In this document: positions 53,650 to 64,000 of the stretch, piece after piece
How positions within the stretch are numbered: position 1 is the stretch's first letter
How the letters are laid out: each line of letters begins with the position of its first letter
Source: Neoechinorhynchus agilis
Taxonomy: Eukaryota; Acanthocephala
Length of the DNA: 64,000 bases
Direction of reading: 5' to 3'
NCBI GenBank assembly: GCA_051530055.1
Contig: CM121342.1
Coordinates: forward strand, 14,818,001 to 14,882,000
Notes under the pieces: generated by a model
Told to the model about the DNA's origin: nothing
The model's input: the letters and a program-made list of their open reading frames with translations, nothing else
Database searches by the model: none
Translations under genes and position numbers: made by a program

Positions 53650-55480
53650 ATTTTCTTTTGAAAAATCTTGAGTGAAGGATTCAAAGGCGCGAATTGATGG
53701 GTTAGTACGTGGGTGGAGGGGCACGAACGCGAGTGCTCTGCATTCGAGACAGCTGCAGAAGAGGCGTTCTGGTGTAGAATATGTGGGTGTGTGGGTGCCA
53801 CTCACAAAATCGATCCACATTTGCACACGAGCGCGTACACAATCGTTCGGCGGCGGTGGTGGTGGTAATATTGTGGTTGTGGTGGTGTATTCGGCTAGAG
53901 GAAAAGAAGAAGGAAGAGACTAGGCTATGGAGTCTGCTTTTATTGCTCTACCAGTGCAAGAAATGCAATAGGAATGGAAGATAAATGATAAGCCGGAAGA
54001 GGATTCTAAGGCGACGCGGCATGAATGGCAACTCACCGAAATGCAATCGGAGATGAAAGGAGATACATTTCGTCGAAAAAGGTGGGCAAACTCTTTGTAG
54101 ATAATGACAGGGGCTAATAATTCGGTCTAAAACATGTCGGAACGACCGGGTTTCCGGATTCGTTGATGCACGCATCGATTTTATACAACACATTATGGTG
54201 TTCAACGAAAACTTCAAGCAATTTTCAACGAATTTTAAAGTATTTTTCCGTCACTGTTTTTAAAGTCGGAGAAGTGGCCTGAGTTTTCTACTTATTCGAT
54301 TACAAACGGAAACTTCTTAAACGTCTTTCAAAACTTAATGGCGCTTATTGAACTGCATAAGGAATTTACGTTTTTCATTGAAATATTGGCGATGTTTCGA
54401 GGGAAATGACGTTAAAGACCTAAATGGTACGCATTTATGATTTAAACCCATTTCTATCGGAACACAAACGTTTTTAAAGAATGAGCAATTCAGTCTATTG
54501 TTCAGGAGGCCGCTCTAAAGAATCAAAACATCAAGGAGCTGTAGAACCCAGCGGGCTGCGTTTAGAGAAGTAAATTCTGGAAAAAGGAACTAGTTTGAGC
54601 TATGCCAAAAATGCCAGTTGGTTCCTCTTAACAAAAACATCCACAATAATGGGATAATTTGTTGTTGTAATTTGTATTTAATTCGCCCACAATTTCGTGC
54701 CATTCGGGGTCGAGACTCGGGGAGCGACGAATTAGGATAGGATAGTTATGGCTGTCAAGGGAACTCTGCCATAGGCTGGGATGTGATTTTTGCTGCGAAC
54801 GGATTAAACGTATTTTCGTTCCATTTTCTTCATTGAGAGTTTTTTACCCCATTTCTTACTTCAAATAAGTCTTTTTCATATTCCAAAGACGCGGCTCTAT
54901 TATCGATCACAACGAGATGAATAGACTTTTTGTCCTTAGATTTTTGAAATTCGTTTCTTAGTGACTTAGAAAAGTTTGCAGTTTTAAGAATTCGTTAGAG
55001 AGAGATCGATGTGTAGTTGCCGTTTTAAGAACCTAAGACAAAATATAATTTCGATTTGCATAAGAAGAGATTGGATGTGACTGCTGGGAGCGACTATTTT
55101 TAATGCATTAGTCAAATTTGTATCCTTGTAGTGGTAAGTTTTGAGACAAGTATGTGGGTACTCACTTTTGACTCACAAAAAGATTCGATAAAAGAAGTCG
55201 AACAATCTACTAAAACACATTTTGTGAGTCTCTATAGAAATATAAAATTCACTAGAAAACATACAATATGCCTCTTTACCGTTAAATGAAACCTTTGTTC
55301 AGAGTGAATCCTCCGAATGCTTTTGTTGCAGCATTAGAAGAAGGCGCGTTTGAGATTAGTCATCCAAAAAGGTTTGCTTTAAAAGAGACGAAGAATAGTT
55401 AATAAGGGAGAATATGTATATGAGAGAGAAAAAAAATCCCGCTTTATCGCACTCCATAAAGCTTACACAACTGCGACTAT
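53650..55480. other. Gene-free spacer
   Basis: It holds the calcineurin promoter side, with a GGTGGTGGT-rich stretch near 53,850-53,890. Open frames here are short and unsupported. No repeats matching elsewhere in the window were seen. Confidence 0.45.
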
Positions 55481-57670
55481 TCACTCTTTTTTCTGTTTCT
55501 TCGTCTTCAAGAATCCAAAGTATGCAATCGTGAACAGGATGAGAGTGATCAAAAGCGCGAGCCAAGGCTTGATCATTATGGGATTGATTGGAATTTTAAG
55601 CAATTCTAAATCCCACTTTATGGTCACGAGTACTTCGGAAATGAGACAGCATAGCATTATCCATGCTTGCATCCCAAGTTTCTTACATTTCCTTTTGAGA
55701 AAAGGTTATATTGACCTTTTAAAGAAGAAAATGAACTGACGTATTGTCAAGATAATCAAATGTCTCACGAATCGCGACTCCGCCAGCCATTGTATAAATG
55801 CCAAGACGGACTAGGCAGATTGGATGTGGAGCAGGTAACCATAGACTGTGTTTAAGGTAAAAGGTCCCAAGGTCTTGAAGGAGGAAACATGCAATCAGAA
55901 ATAGAACGGTCAGCCATCTTTTGATGTTTTCCAAGGGTCGCCATTCGAAGTTCACGAAATCGTTTGGACCGAATCGTCCAAGAAACCGTTTTGATGAAGG
56001 TCTTAAGAAGTCAGAATATACGGAGCGCGATTAAAAGAAGAGTACAAACCGAACCAGAAATTCACATGTCTTCATTCCTGCCCATATTCCGATTGCGTTA
56101 CATAGTGCGAAATCCACAATCCACTAGATCAATAAAAGAAGGAAATCGAAGATATGAGAAAATCTATGAAATTCGGAATTCTTGAATTAGAACGATATGC
56201 GAATCAGATTTTTTTGCTAAATTGAGCAGCATATTTTCTTCAAAGCATGATTCTCTTCTATTCGAAAAAACGAGGAACGTACAGAAGCTTGTTTTTAAAA
56301 AATATTGTATTAAAAAGTAAAAAAGTTTCTATAAGGTTTAGAAACCCTTGTGCAACTCACATGATCCCACCAGCATTCTTCGAAATTAGGCAATTGCGTC
56401 TGGAGAGTATACTCGAGTAACTCGAATCCAGCACTCAGAATAAGCAGTATATTCACATCTCGAATCACAAGAGCCTTGACCCACCATCCAAGTAGATGAG
56501 CAACCACAAATACATCGCATTTATCCTAAAAGATTATCTTCTTAGTTCAGTAAGCCCAATGTACCTTGACGTTATGGAACGGATCGTCTGGATTATTGAC
56601 AACGTCATAAATAATGCAATTTCCTCCGTAGTTCCGTTCCGGCAGTGGTTTGTTCAATGATGAATCAACATACGAACATAATTTTCTAGCGTCCGACAAA
56701 TCCTAAAAACGTGAAAAATAAAGAAGCAAAAGGAATCAAAGACATTTAAATGGTGACTGTTAAATTAAAGGTCCTCTCATCTAATGACAACTTCAGTATT
56801 TGTTGCTTAAATGTTTTAAAGTTTTGTCTTATCACATGAGCGCAATTCGTTCAGAAACCTAAGAAGGTGTGCGATATTTTTTAAATGATGTTAGAACTCG
56901 CAATGTTCAATGAGCCCAAATTTCGCTGAACAAAGTAATTTTTAATGACATTTCCGCTTAGCTGCTAAAATCAAAATTTCATATTAAGTCTCCCAAAAGG
57001 CAAATTTTTCCCCATTAAAAAGACATTTTCAAGGTTGGCAGATTAAGTTTTGTGTTTTAATTTCGACTTACCAGGTTTAGCATGTAGACGAGAAGTATAA
57101 AATAAGAAAGACTGACAGCTCCAACAATTCGCCAAATGACTAAGTTATTAACGAGTATTAAAGCATTTTGAGAAACCCTAACTTACTGGGATGAGGGCGC
57201 TTAAACGGTCCGTCAGGTAGATAAACGGCAGCGAAGGTGACAAAAGTGATAAACCCAGCAATAAGACCTCTGTTCAATCATGAACATTTTGAATCGGGGA
57301 TAAAAGTTAACCTTTGATTTGGACTAATTCTGAATGGAAGATTGACCGTGATCATTTTTTGGGGCAACATTCCTAAACAATGAGAATAAAGGTCCAGGAT
57401 CCAAGATCTGATCGATACCTGAGATTACTACCAGCACAACGAACATGAAGGCCAATACGGTTATCGAATGTGACTGATTGCTTATAAATGGTAAGAAATT
57501 TGAATGTTAGAAGGTTTAGACATAAAAACTCACGATAATCGTTGTTGAATTGATTGACGAATTGGAGACTTCAAAGGTGGCGTTGGCAAACGACGTTGTT
57601 CGTCGAGGTATTTGAGGCCATATCGGGATGAAGGGCCGGCGATTCTATCCACTTCCGAGTAGAGCTTCAT
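55481..57670 (-). CDS. Phosphatidylserine synthase (PTDSS1/2 family)
   Basis: This ER enzyme swaps serine into phosphatidylcholine or phosphatidylethanolamine. Ten exons on the minus strand give 419 residues: 57,534-57,670, 57,419-57,480, 57,312-57,372, 57,187-57,269, 57,072-57,139, 56,565-56,702, 56,361-56,525, 56,050-56,123, 55,741-56,001 and 55,481-55,691. All nine introns are GT-AG, most about 45-55 nt, the longest about 370. Landmarks: the first membrane segment [28 protein letters not shown] (family PNGPFTRPHP), [33 protein letters not shown] (family LPNFSECWWDHW) and [20 protein letters not shown] and GWWVKAL are closer to PTDSS2. The C-terminus ends in a lysine-rich KTKKQKKE, an ER-retention-like tail. 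The start is the ATG at 57,670, 40 bases after a TTTCAG. Confidence 0.92.
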
Positions 57671-58394
57671 TCTGGCGATGGAAAGGTCTCCACGGACGAA
57701 GACTTTAAGTCTGAAAGCACGCAAGAATCACGTATCTATTCAAAACGGAATCATTTTAGCACTTTTGGTCGTTGACTTGCAAACTATTGCAAACACAAAA
57801 ATATCGGATCGGGAATCGGTGTTGCACCATTGGAGGTAAAGTTGGAGTTCCCTTTTTTGTGAGGATTTAAAGGTTTTTCTTGGATAATCTGGTCTCATGC
57901 GAGTTTCTTTTGTTGAAAAAGTAATGGAAATTCTCGATCAGTGATTTTTTTGAGAAAATTTGAGTAAAATCATTTCTGCAACTCAGCTTTTAGAACAGTT
58001 AAAGCATTTTCAATATCTTTTGGAAATTCGAAGTAAAATAGTGAATGAAAATAGCGATACATTCTTGTCGTATGAATCATTAACGAATTCGTCTCTTTCA
58101 AGTGCTCTGTAACACCAAAACCTCACGAAAGTGGATGCAACAACGAAATGAGTAACATCATAGCGCTTTCGGTATTCTATACGAAAGCAGTCCATCAATC
58201 AACTGAATTTTGCTTATATTTGGTAAAGGGTTAAATAATCAATCGTATCCACATGCTTCGTTGAATTAATCTGGACAGTTTTATATCATTCCAAGAGATA
58301 TTGAAGTTGATTAAGCGATGAATAATATGCTAAGAATATCTTAGCAAATCATTTGTTTTGTAAAGCAGCTAAAAGTTTTTTTATTAAATTAAAA

Positions 58395-58590
58395 ACTTTT
58401 GTACGTTTCCGAAATCACGTATCGGATCTGCCTTTTGGGTTTGAGACCTACGGATTTCTTGGTAACGAGGCTCTTGAACTCCTGAGGGATCTGAATTGGC
58501 GCCTTCAGGTTACAACCGGCGATGCCGTGTTGAGAAGAAACACTGCAAGCATTCGGGCGACAATTGAGGACGAGGACGGCGAATAATTAT
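58395..58590 (+). mobile_element. LINE C-terminal fragment
   Basis: Reads GFETYGFLGNEALELLRDLN, WRLQVTTGDAVLRRNTASIR and ATIED, matching the ETLGALGxEALELxxxLGxR ... TGD segment at the end of the same reverse transcriptase family as the pieces at 48,270 and 19-22 kb. It is short and truncated on both sides. An AATAAAACGAA lies shortly after. Confidence 0.55.
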
Positions 58591-61500
58591 GTTTATATCT
58601 TCTTTAATAAAACGAATAACTTAAAAAAATCTCAACTCAGAATATGTTTTATCGGGGATGGATTATGATCGCCACAACTCAATGTTCTTCGACTTCACTT
58701 CAATCCTCATCGCCTTCTACATTAATTTTTGGTTTTTACAATTATATATCATCGTGAAACTTTACTTAATCCATTCAATATTCGACCGGAAATGAGTTTA
58801 CTTAATGATGCATGCAGAAAAGTAATGCTTTTGTAGCTTTCATTAAGAGATTTAGTAATATGAATCTTTATTGGAACATTAAGAATGTTAATATAATCCT
58901 TGAATGCTGCTCTCGTAAAAAAGTGCTTACCGATGTGCTATTTATTCTTCATTACTCAAAGAAACGGAATACTTAGGACTTTCCAATTTTGAAGCGAGAT
59001 TAACAAACACAGAAAATAATAAATCAATATTAAAATGTGCCTAAATGAAATTTATGAAAATGACTACTCTTCACCGATTGATTTTGCTTTTGGGAAGTGA
59101 AGGTTATCTGTTATTCAAATGGCTGTGACTGGTCATTTATAACTCTCTTCTAGATACGATCACACGATATCAGCAAAATTAATTTCATTGTCGATCAATC
59201 ATTTCTACGGTAAATCGTGTGATTTGCTTTGCGTGCAAGTAGTGAATTACGCTATAGGTGGTTTTACATCCATAAAAAAGAAGTAATTTAAAAAATCAAG
59301 AAATGATTGTTCTAATAAATTTGATTGTTTGTTTAAACTTTACAACTTGTTTGTATTAAACATGTAAAAAAGTCAAATATAATTGTAACACGTAGTTCTT
59401 TTTTAGAAGATTCTGACCGTTTTAAACAAGATCAGAACATTTTTTACTGGCAGATAACGCACACACATCGATTTCTATGTATCGCAACTCGATTAATTGG
59501 TTGAGTGGATTAATAAAAGCATTTATATTATAACAATAAACGTGGAGTTGTATGTGAAACCTAATTGGCTTAATAATAAAATTTATTGATTATAATTAAA
59601 TGTCAAATGTATTTATTGAATTATATAACTTCATTTAAAAAAACAAGATTTACAAGTTTGCTGTACATTTTAGCATCTAGCAAAAAACACACGCTTACTG
59701 CGATTCTGAGTACTTTGGATTTTGATATTAATCGACTTTAGTTTCTAACAAATAAAATATAAGTGATCAAAATTATCCTTTTAGATTTTGTTGAACGTTA
59801 AACGGGTCCATGGATACTTCGTACTTTGATTTCCGGCTAAAAGATAGTTGAATTCAAAAGAAGCATGTCCCTCAGACATTCAGAAATCGAATATCATGCA
59901 TATCAGATTAGCACAAAGTAATTGTCCACTACGATAAGTCACTCCCCATTCGATTTCGATAATGTAATCGACTATTCGAAAATCCGCCTGTATCGTTGGG
60001 ATTGTGATATCAACGAATCCGCCAATTAATTGAGAACGGTTGTTTCGTTTGCCACCTTTATTCTCACTTAAGATTGTTTTAGTCTATTTGACCGTATAGC
60101 AGCGTATTACTCGTTTTAGACCGTTTTAAACCATGACCCTCTCTCGCGCGCTGGATTGCATCAAAAATATTCAAGATCAAGTGTTTTGCTTGTGCTTTTC
60201 AGATTAAGTGAAATGCACTAGAAGCTTCCTTAAATCATTTATACCTCCGTGTTGAACTCCAACGCTCCTTAGTCCAACAAAATCATAATCACTGCAATTA
60301 GAGCATAGAACATTTTTTGGACCACCTAAACCGGATGTTACGTATTAAAAAAAGTTTTAGTAAGTGAACATACAGCTCGGAAACACTTTGAGACTTTGGA
60401 TCGACCGCACGGGAAGCGATTGATGTTGTCATTGTAGTGCTTGTGGTACAGAGCGGGATCTGTAAAAGCTCATGATAGTTGCTGTCATATAAAGAGGTTC
60501 CTCTCTGCTTGATGAGAATAGATGGAGCTGTCATGGCTTTGTCAAAGTGCATTTGATACCATTAGAACGAACAGACAACCAAAGCCGCAATGGGACCGCG
60601 TCCGTGAATATCAGCTACACTATAGGTTCAACTTAAAACAAAGAATATTTAAATGGTAGCAGAAGTTCGTCTTTTTAAATTGTGTCAGGATCAACGGAAT
60701 TTTTTTATCGCAAGCAAAGAGCTTTGAGCTTAAAAAAGAAGGCTATCCGTCTAGTTTCAGGGGAACATTTTGTAATAATCACGAAAATATGCTTTTTTAA
60801 AAAGAACCGAGATGACTTATCATATTATAGTGTTTCCTTTCGCTTTCATAGTATCGATTTTTTATTAGCTTTTGTATTACTTTCTTGAAGCATAAAATAA
60901 TCATTTCGAGAAAAAGAACGATGAACAACGAAGTGACCTCTGTGTAGCTCGAAATATTTTTTTAAATGGATTAATTCTTCATAAGTATTTCTTATAAAAA
61001 ATGTCTTTAATGGAGAAATTCGGTGTTTTAAACTTTTCACCTTGAATAAATTGGATTACCAATGATGCTAAATGACATAAATTCATCTCTGGAATTTGAG
61101 ATAGGAAATCAGTTATCGCACTCCATTTCCTGCATTCTCGAGTTCGAATTACTTTGTCTGATGGACTCGTGTAATTTTATGAATCATTCTCATAAAAACC
61201 TTTTTGGAAAGTTATGTATTCTGTTCTTTTCACAAATCGTTCTTGGGAGTGATAAATTCGGCAGCAGCAATGGAATGATTTTTTCAACCGTTCTCTCAAA
61301 AAAGAAATTATTGTTTAAATAACCCAGTGATCTAGGATTATTATAGGTTGTTTCGCTACTTAACAAAGAAGTTGAAAAGTAAAAGTGTTTAAAATGTGTA
61401 TGTAATTAGGCTTAGAGAAAGTCCTTTTTCCGTTTCTCTTATTCTAAAGCAGCTAAAGTTCCTAATCCAAAGGTGTGTTTTTTATAAAAATGAAATGTTT

Positions 61501-64000
61501 GACACGGGTGTCCTGGATGTTTAGAGCACAAAATCGGCAAAACTCCAAATTTTTGCATTTTATTTAAATATTCTGGGCTTAATTTTGCCTTTCACCGAAA
61601 AAAACGCTCTAAGATTAGAAAATGCAACTGATCCCTAGTAATGTTTAAGAGGCATCTGACAGCGGACATTAAATGATCCATCTGTCGCGTAAGATGTATG
61701 ATTCACTAGTAGAAATGGAAACAAGAATGCGACGGATTCTTTGCGTTTTTTCCATTGTGATTATTTTCATTTAGAAGAATGTATACCATTGTGTATGCAT
61801 GTGTTTATGGATGGCGGATATTCAGAACAACCGCACATCCGCTCCCATACTTTCTCTAAGTGTCATTAAAGGGCAAACTGCGGTGTTATCGACCAGTTTG
61901 TGTCCTTCAATAAAGAATATTTAATGCAATATCTTCTAACTGTTTAGGTTGTGCCCTTGATTGGCCGAGCTAGTAAAAGACCATGGAACCCCTTGGTTTC
62001 AGTTTCTGCAAATATTGATGCTCTTTTGTGAAGTTGAAATTCCCTGGGAATTACGCAAAAACTGATTATGCTGTTGACATCCTCCTCTCAGTCTTGTAGA
62101 GACCTTCCTTTAAACTTTTTTGCTCTTCTAATCTCCTTATAGCTCTTTAACTGAGCTCATACATAAGGATCAAATCAGGCTAACCTGACCCAAATATCGG
62201 TGCAAACATTGCCAATGATGCAATGAGATTTATTTGATACTCGGAACAACTGCAACTGCAGGGCATTTTGTTCTGCCTTGCGCTTTTCATTAAAGGATCT
62301 TTTTTTTCGCGATGTCAGTGCCACGCCAAGCATATATATATGTTAACGTCTAATCTAGAGATCATCTCTTGGTAACATTTGTTCCTGGGGACGAGCTGCG
62401 ATATAATCTTTTCTAAGAAAATGATGCCATTATCAAAGTTTTCGGTTTAAAGGATTTTTAGCCCTAGGAACTACGACTTTCATAAAATTTGTTTTCATCT
62501 TAATATTTTTTGAAAGGTAGGCCGCCAAGTGCCAGCAGCGACTCAGTGAAGGGTGGTGGCATTTCTGCATGTGTATGAGAATTTCGCTTGGATGGACAAG
62601 ACAACATTTTATGGAACACGTTTGACCGGCATCGGCTCGAGACAACTACCAGAATCCGAGACTGCTAATACGACGTCTGGCCACCATCTCTCGCACCTAT
62701 TTAGTCTTTGGCTGGCTAAATCGAACCAGAAAACAATGTCGCCAATTATAGTTGATCTGCAACAGAAAACAGGTTCTCAATTTATTAGAACAAAATTGAT
62801 GGTTCGAATTTGAGTAAAGACAGGTTTGTTTAAGACCTTAACGCCCACACTTTGATATTTAAATGAGAAATCGTGATTAATGATCAGCACTTCACCGACC
62901 AGACAATGTTGGCTGTCCAGATAAAACGCGAAACAGGATAAAATCGCACTGATTATTCATCATGGAGATTTACTATCTTGTTTCTAAAAGATGTAGGTGT
63001 TTAGTCGACGTTAATTTTAAGGTTGTGGCAAGTTATTTGTTTTTTTTAAACCCATTCTTTAATCAAATAATCACTTTTGGATTTATCAGTTTTCTCATAT
63101 CTTTATATTGAGACTGAATTCGCACAAAGTCAGAGCAGCGCCTAATGGCAAATTTTTCCCTATATATGTCCGACAATCGAATTTTCACGCTCAAGTAATG
63201 GGTGGAAATGACCCTTGGCCGCATTAAATGTCAACGGATGCCTTTTTCAAGCACTTTTTCCTATATTTCATAGGCATTAGTAATTCTAAACTTCATTCGA
63301 CCGGAAATAGAATCACCCGTGTGACAATTTGCTGTTGCCGATGCCTCGCAAATAGTTAATTTAAGTCTGATCTTTCCTCTTGCAGTTAATTTAAAATACC
63401 ATTCTCGATTCCGGGATCAGCTTTTAATCCCTCCGCTAAATTATTTTGGTCGAGATTGTAGGCTTGAATACTTGATATCTTTGTTCTCAAGACGCAAATA
63501 ATTGACTAATAACGTGGCCTCATGGGTCAGCTGGTGATTTTTGAGGCGACACATTCGTCTCGCAGACAATTGATTCCCAATGGAACAATTTTGGTAGTGA
63601 CCACCGCTAGGGCATAAGATTTCACCAGACAAACGGACTGGTCAGGTGAGCTCTCATCATCATTTAGATATAATGAATTACCCATTTATCCTCGGACACC
63701 ATGCGTGATCCGAAGGACCTTCTTAAATAGACTAAACAAGAAGAATAAACAACCTATACTACAAGTCTTTAGCAGATCCGGTTTATCAAGCGCATTTGAC
63801 CTTTGTTATGACATTAATGAGTACTCCAGAAAATCCGCCGAGATTTAGAGAAATTATTTATTTTCACTGTCATTCTCCTCACGTATTTAGAACTTTTAAT
63901 TTCTCTCGATCGTGCTGGTCGAATTGGCGACATTCGGACCAAACACGCAATTTATCTATTTTTCGAGGCATCCACTGTCATCGTTAGTTGGATTGGAGGC
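58591..64000. other. AT-rich, almost gene-free region
   Basis: Apart from one possible small gene near 60.3-60.55 kb, no frame with family motifs, no RNA gene and no clear repeat array is visible. It could be intergenic or the intron of a gene outside the window. A weak GATGCCTCGCAAATAG match to the SINE body lies near 63,339. Confidence 0.45.
60298..60552 (-). CDS. Possible small protein ending in a CaaX-like motif
   Basis: I do not recognise this protein. From the ATG at 60,552 it reads MHFDKAMTAPSILIKQRGTS and goes on to VDPKSQSVSEL. A GT-AG intron of about 50 nt (GTATGT to GGTTTAG, about 60,322-60,371) can be placed before the last residues WSKKCSML. The end CSML with lysines before it resembles a prenylation box. 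Spliced and unspliced forms share the same end frame (about 67 or 84 residues). A short frame in AT-rich DNA could be chance. Confidence 0.3.
   Translation of the reverse strand: MHFDKAMTAPSILIKQRGTSLYDSNYHELLQIPLCTTSTTMTTSIASRAVDPKSQSVSELYVHLLKLFLIRNIRFRWSKKCSML

Noticed and set aside
53463-53801. Long N-terminal extension of the calcineurin frame up to 53,801
   Set aside because: The conserved calcineurin N-terminal segment is in the other frame; the extension reads through the exon out of frame and through the 58-nt intron.

Overview
This is a stretch of an animal nuclear genome: spliced genes with introns of about 45-60 bases, eukaryote-only proteins (calcineurin A, alpha-tubulin, NUP133, TAF5, phosphatidylserine synthase), SINEs, LINEs and miniature DNA transposons. 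Sequence alone does not name the species. The proteins are divergent and the introns small, which fits a fast-evolving, compact animal genome. The odd introns described below recall those reported from the larvacean Fritillaria, but that link is an inference.

Layout. 1-9.8 kb: repeats, an intronless casein kinase 1 gene (931-1932, +), a long gene-free stretch, and a TAF5 gene (minus strand). 9.8-37.9 kb: a repeat-rich region built round two nearly identical copies of a block of about 7.5 kb (10,107-17,603 and 27,052-34,548). Each copy carries one intronless gene for a 1001-residue coiled-coil protein with a 231-bp satellite downstream and a 46-bp minisatellite upstream. Between the copies lie broken LINEs, SINEs and a 450-bp tandem repeat split by LINE insertions. 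38.9-57.7 kb: a gene-dense island with an SPP-like intramembrane protease, alpha-tubulin, an unknown 191-residue protein, NUP133, WDR55, RRP9, calcineurin A and phosphatidylserine synthase. 57.7-64 kb: AT-rich and nearly gene-free.

What stands out. Two kinds of intron coexist. Phosphatidylserine synthase, tubulin and most RRP9 introns are ordinary GT-AG. In TAF5, RRP9, calcineurin A and NUP133 the frame is instead interrupted by short elements with terminal inverted repeats and flanking direct repeats (TA in three cases, an imperfect 8-mer in one hAT-like case). Removing the element plus one copy of the direct repeat restores the reading frame in all four, and the family-typical residue spacing in the three that could be aligned, with no usable GT-AG pair in three of the four. 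NUP133 and WDR55 each hold one further interruption with strongly paired ends. These look like miniature transposons that are spliced out as introns at their target-site duplications.

Functional links: WDR55 and RRP9, both nucleolar ribosome-biogenesis WD40 proteins, lie head-to-tail 163 bp apart and may be co-expressed. Otherwise the genes look like unrelated housekeeping neighbours.
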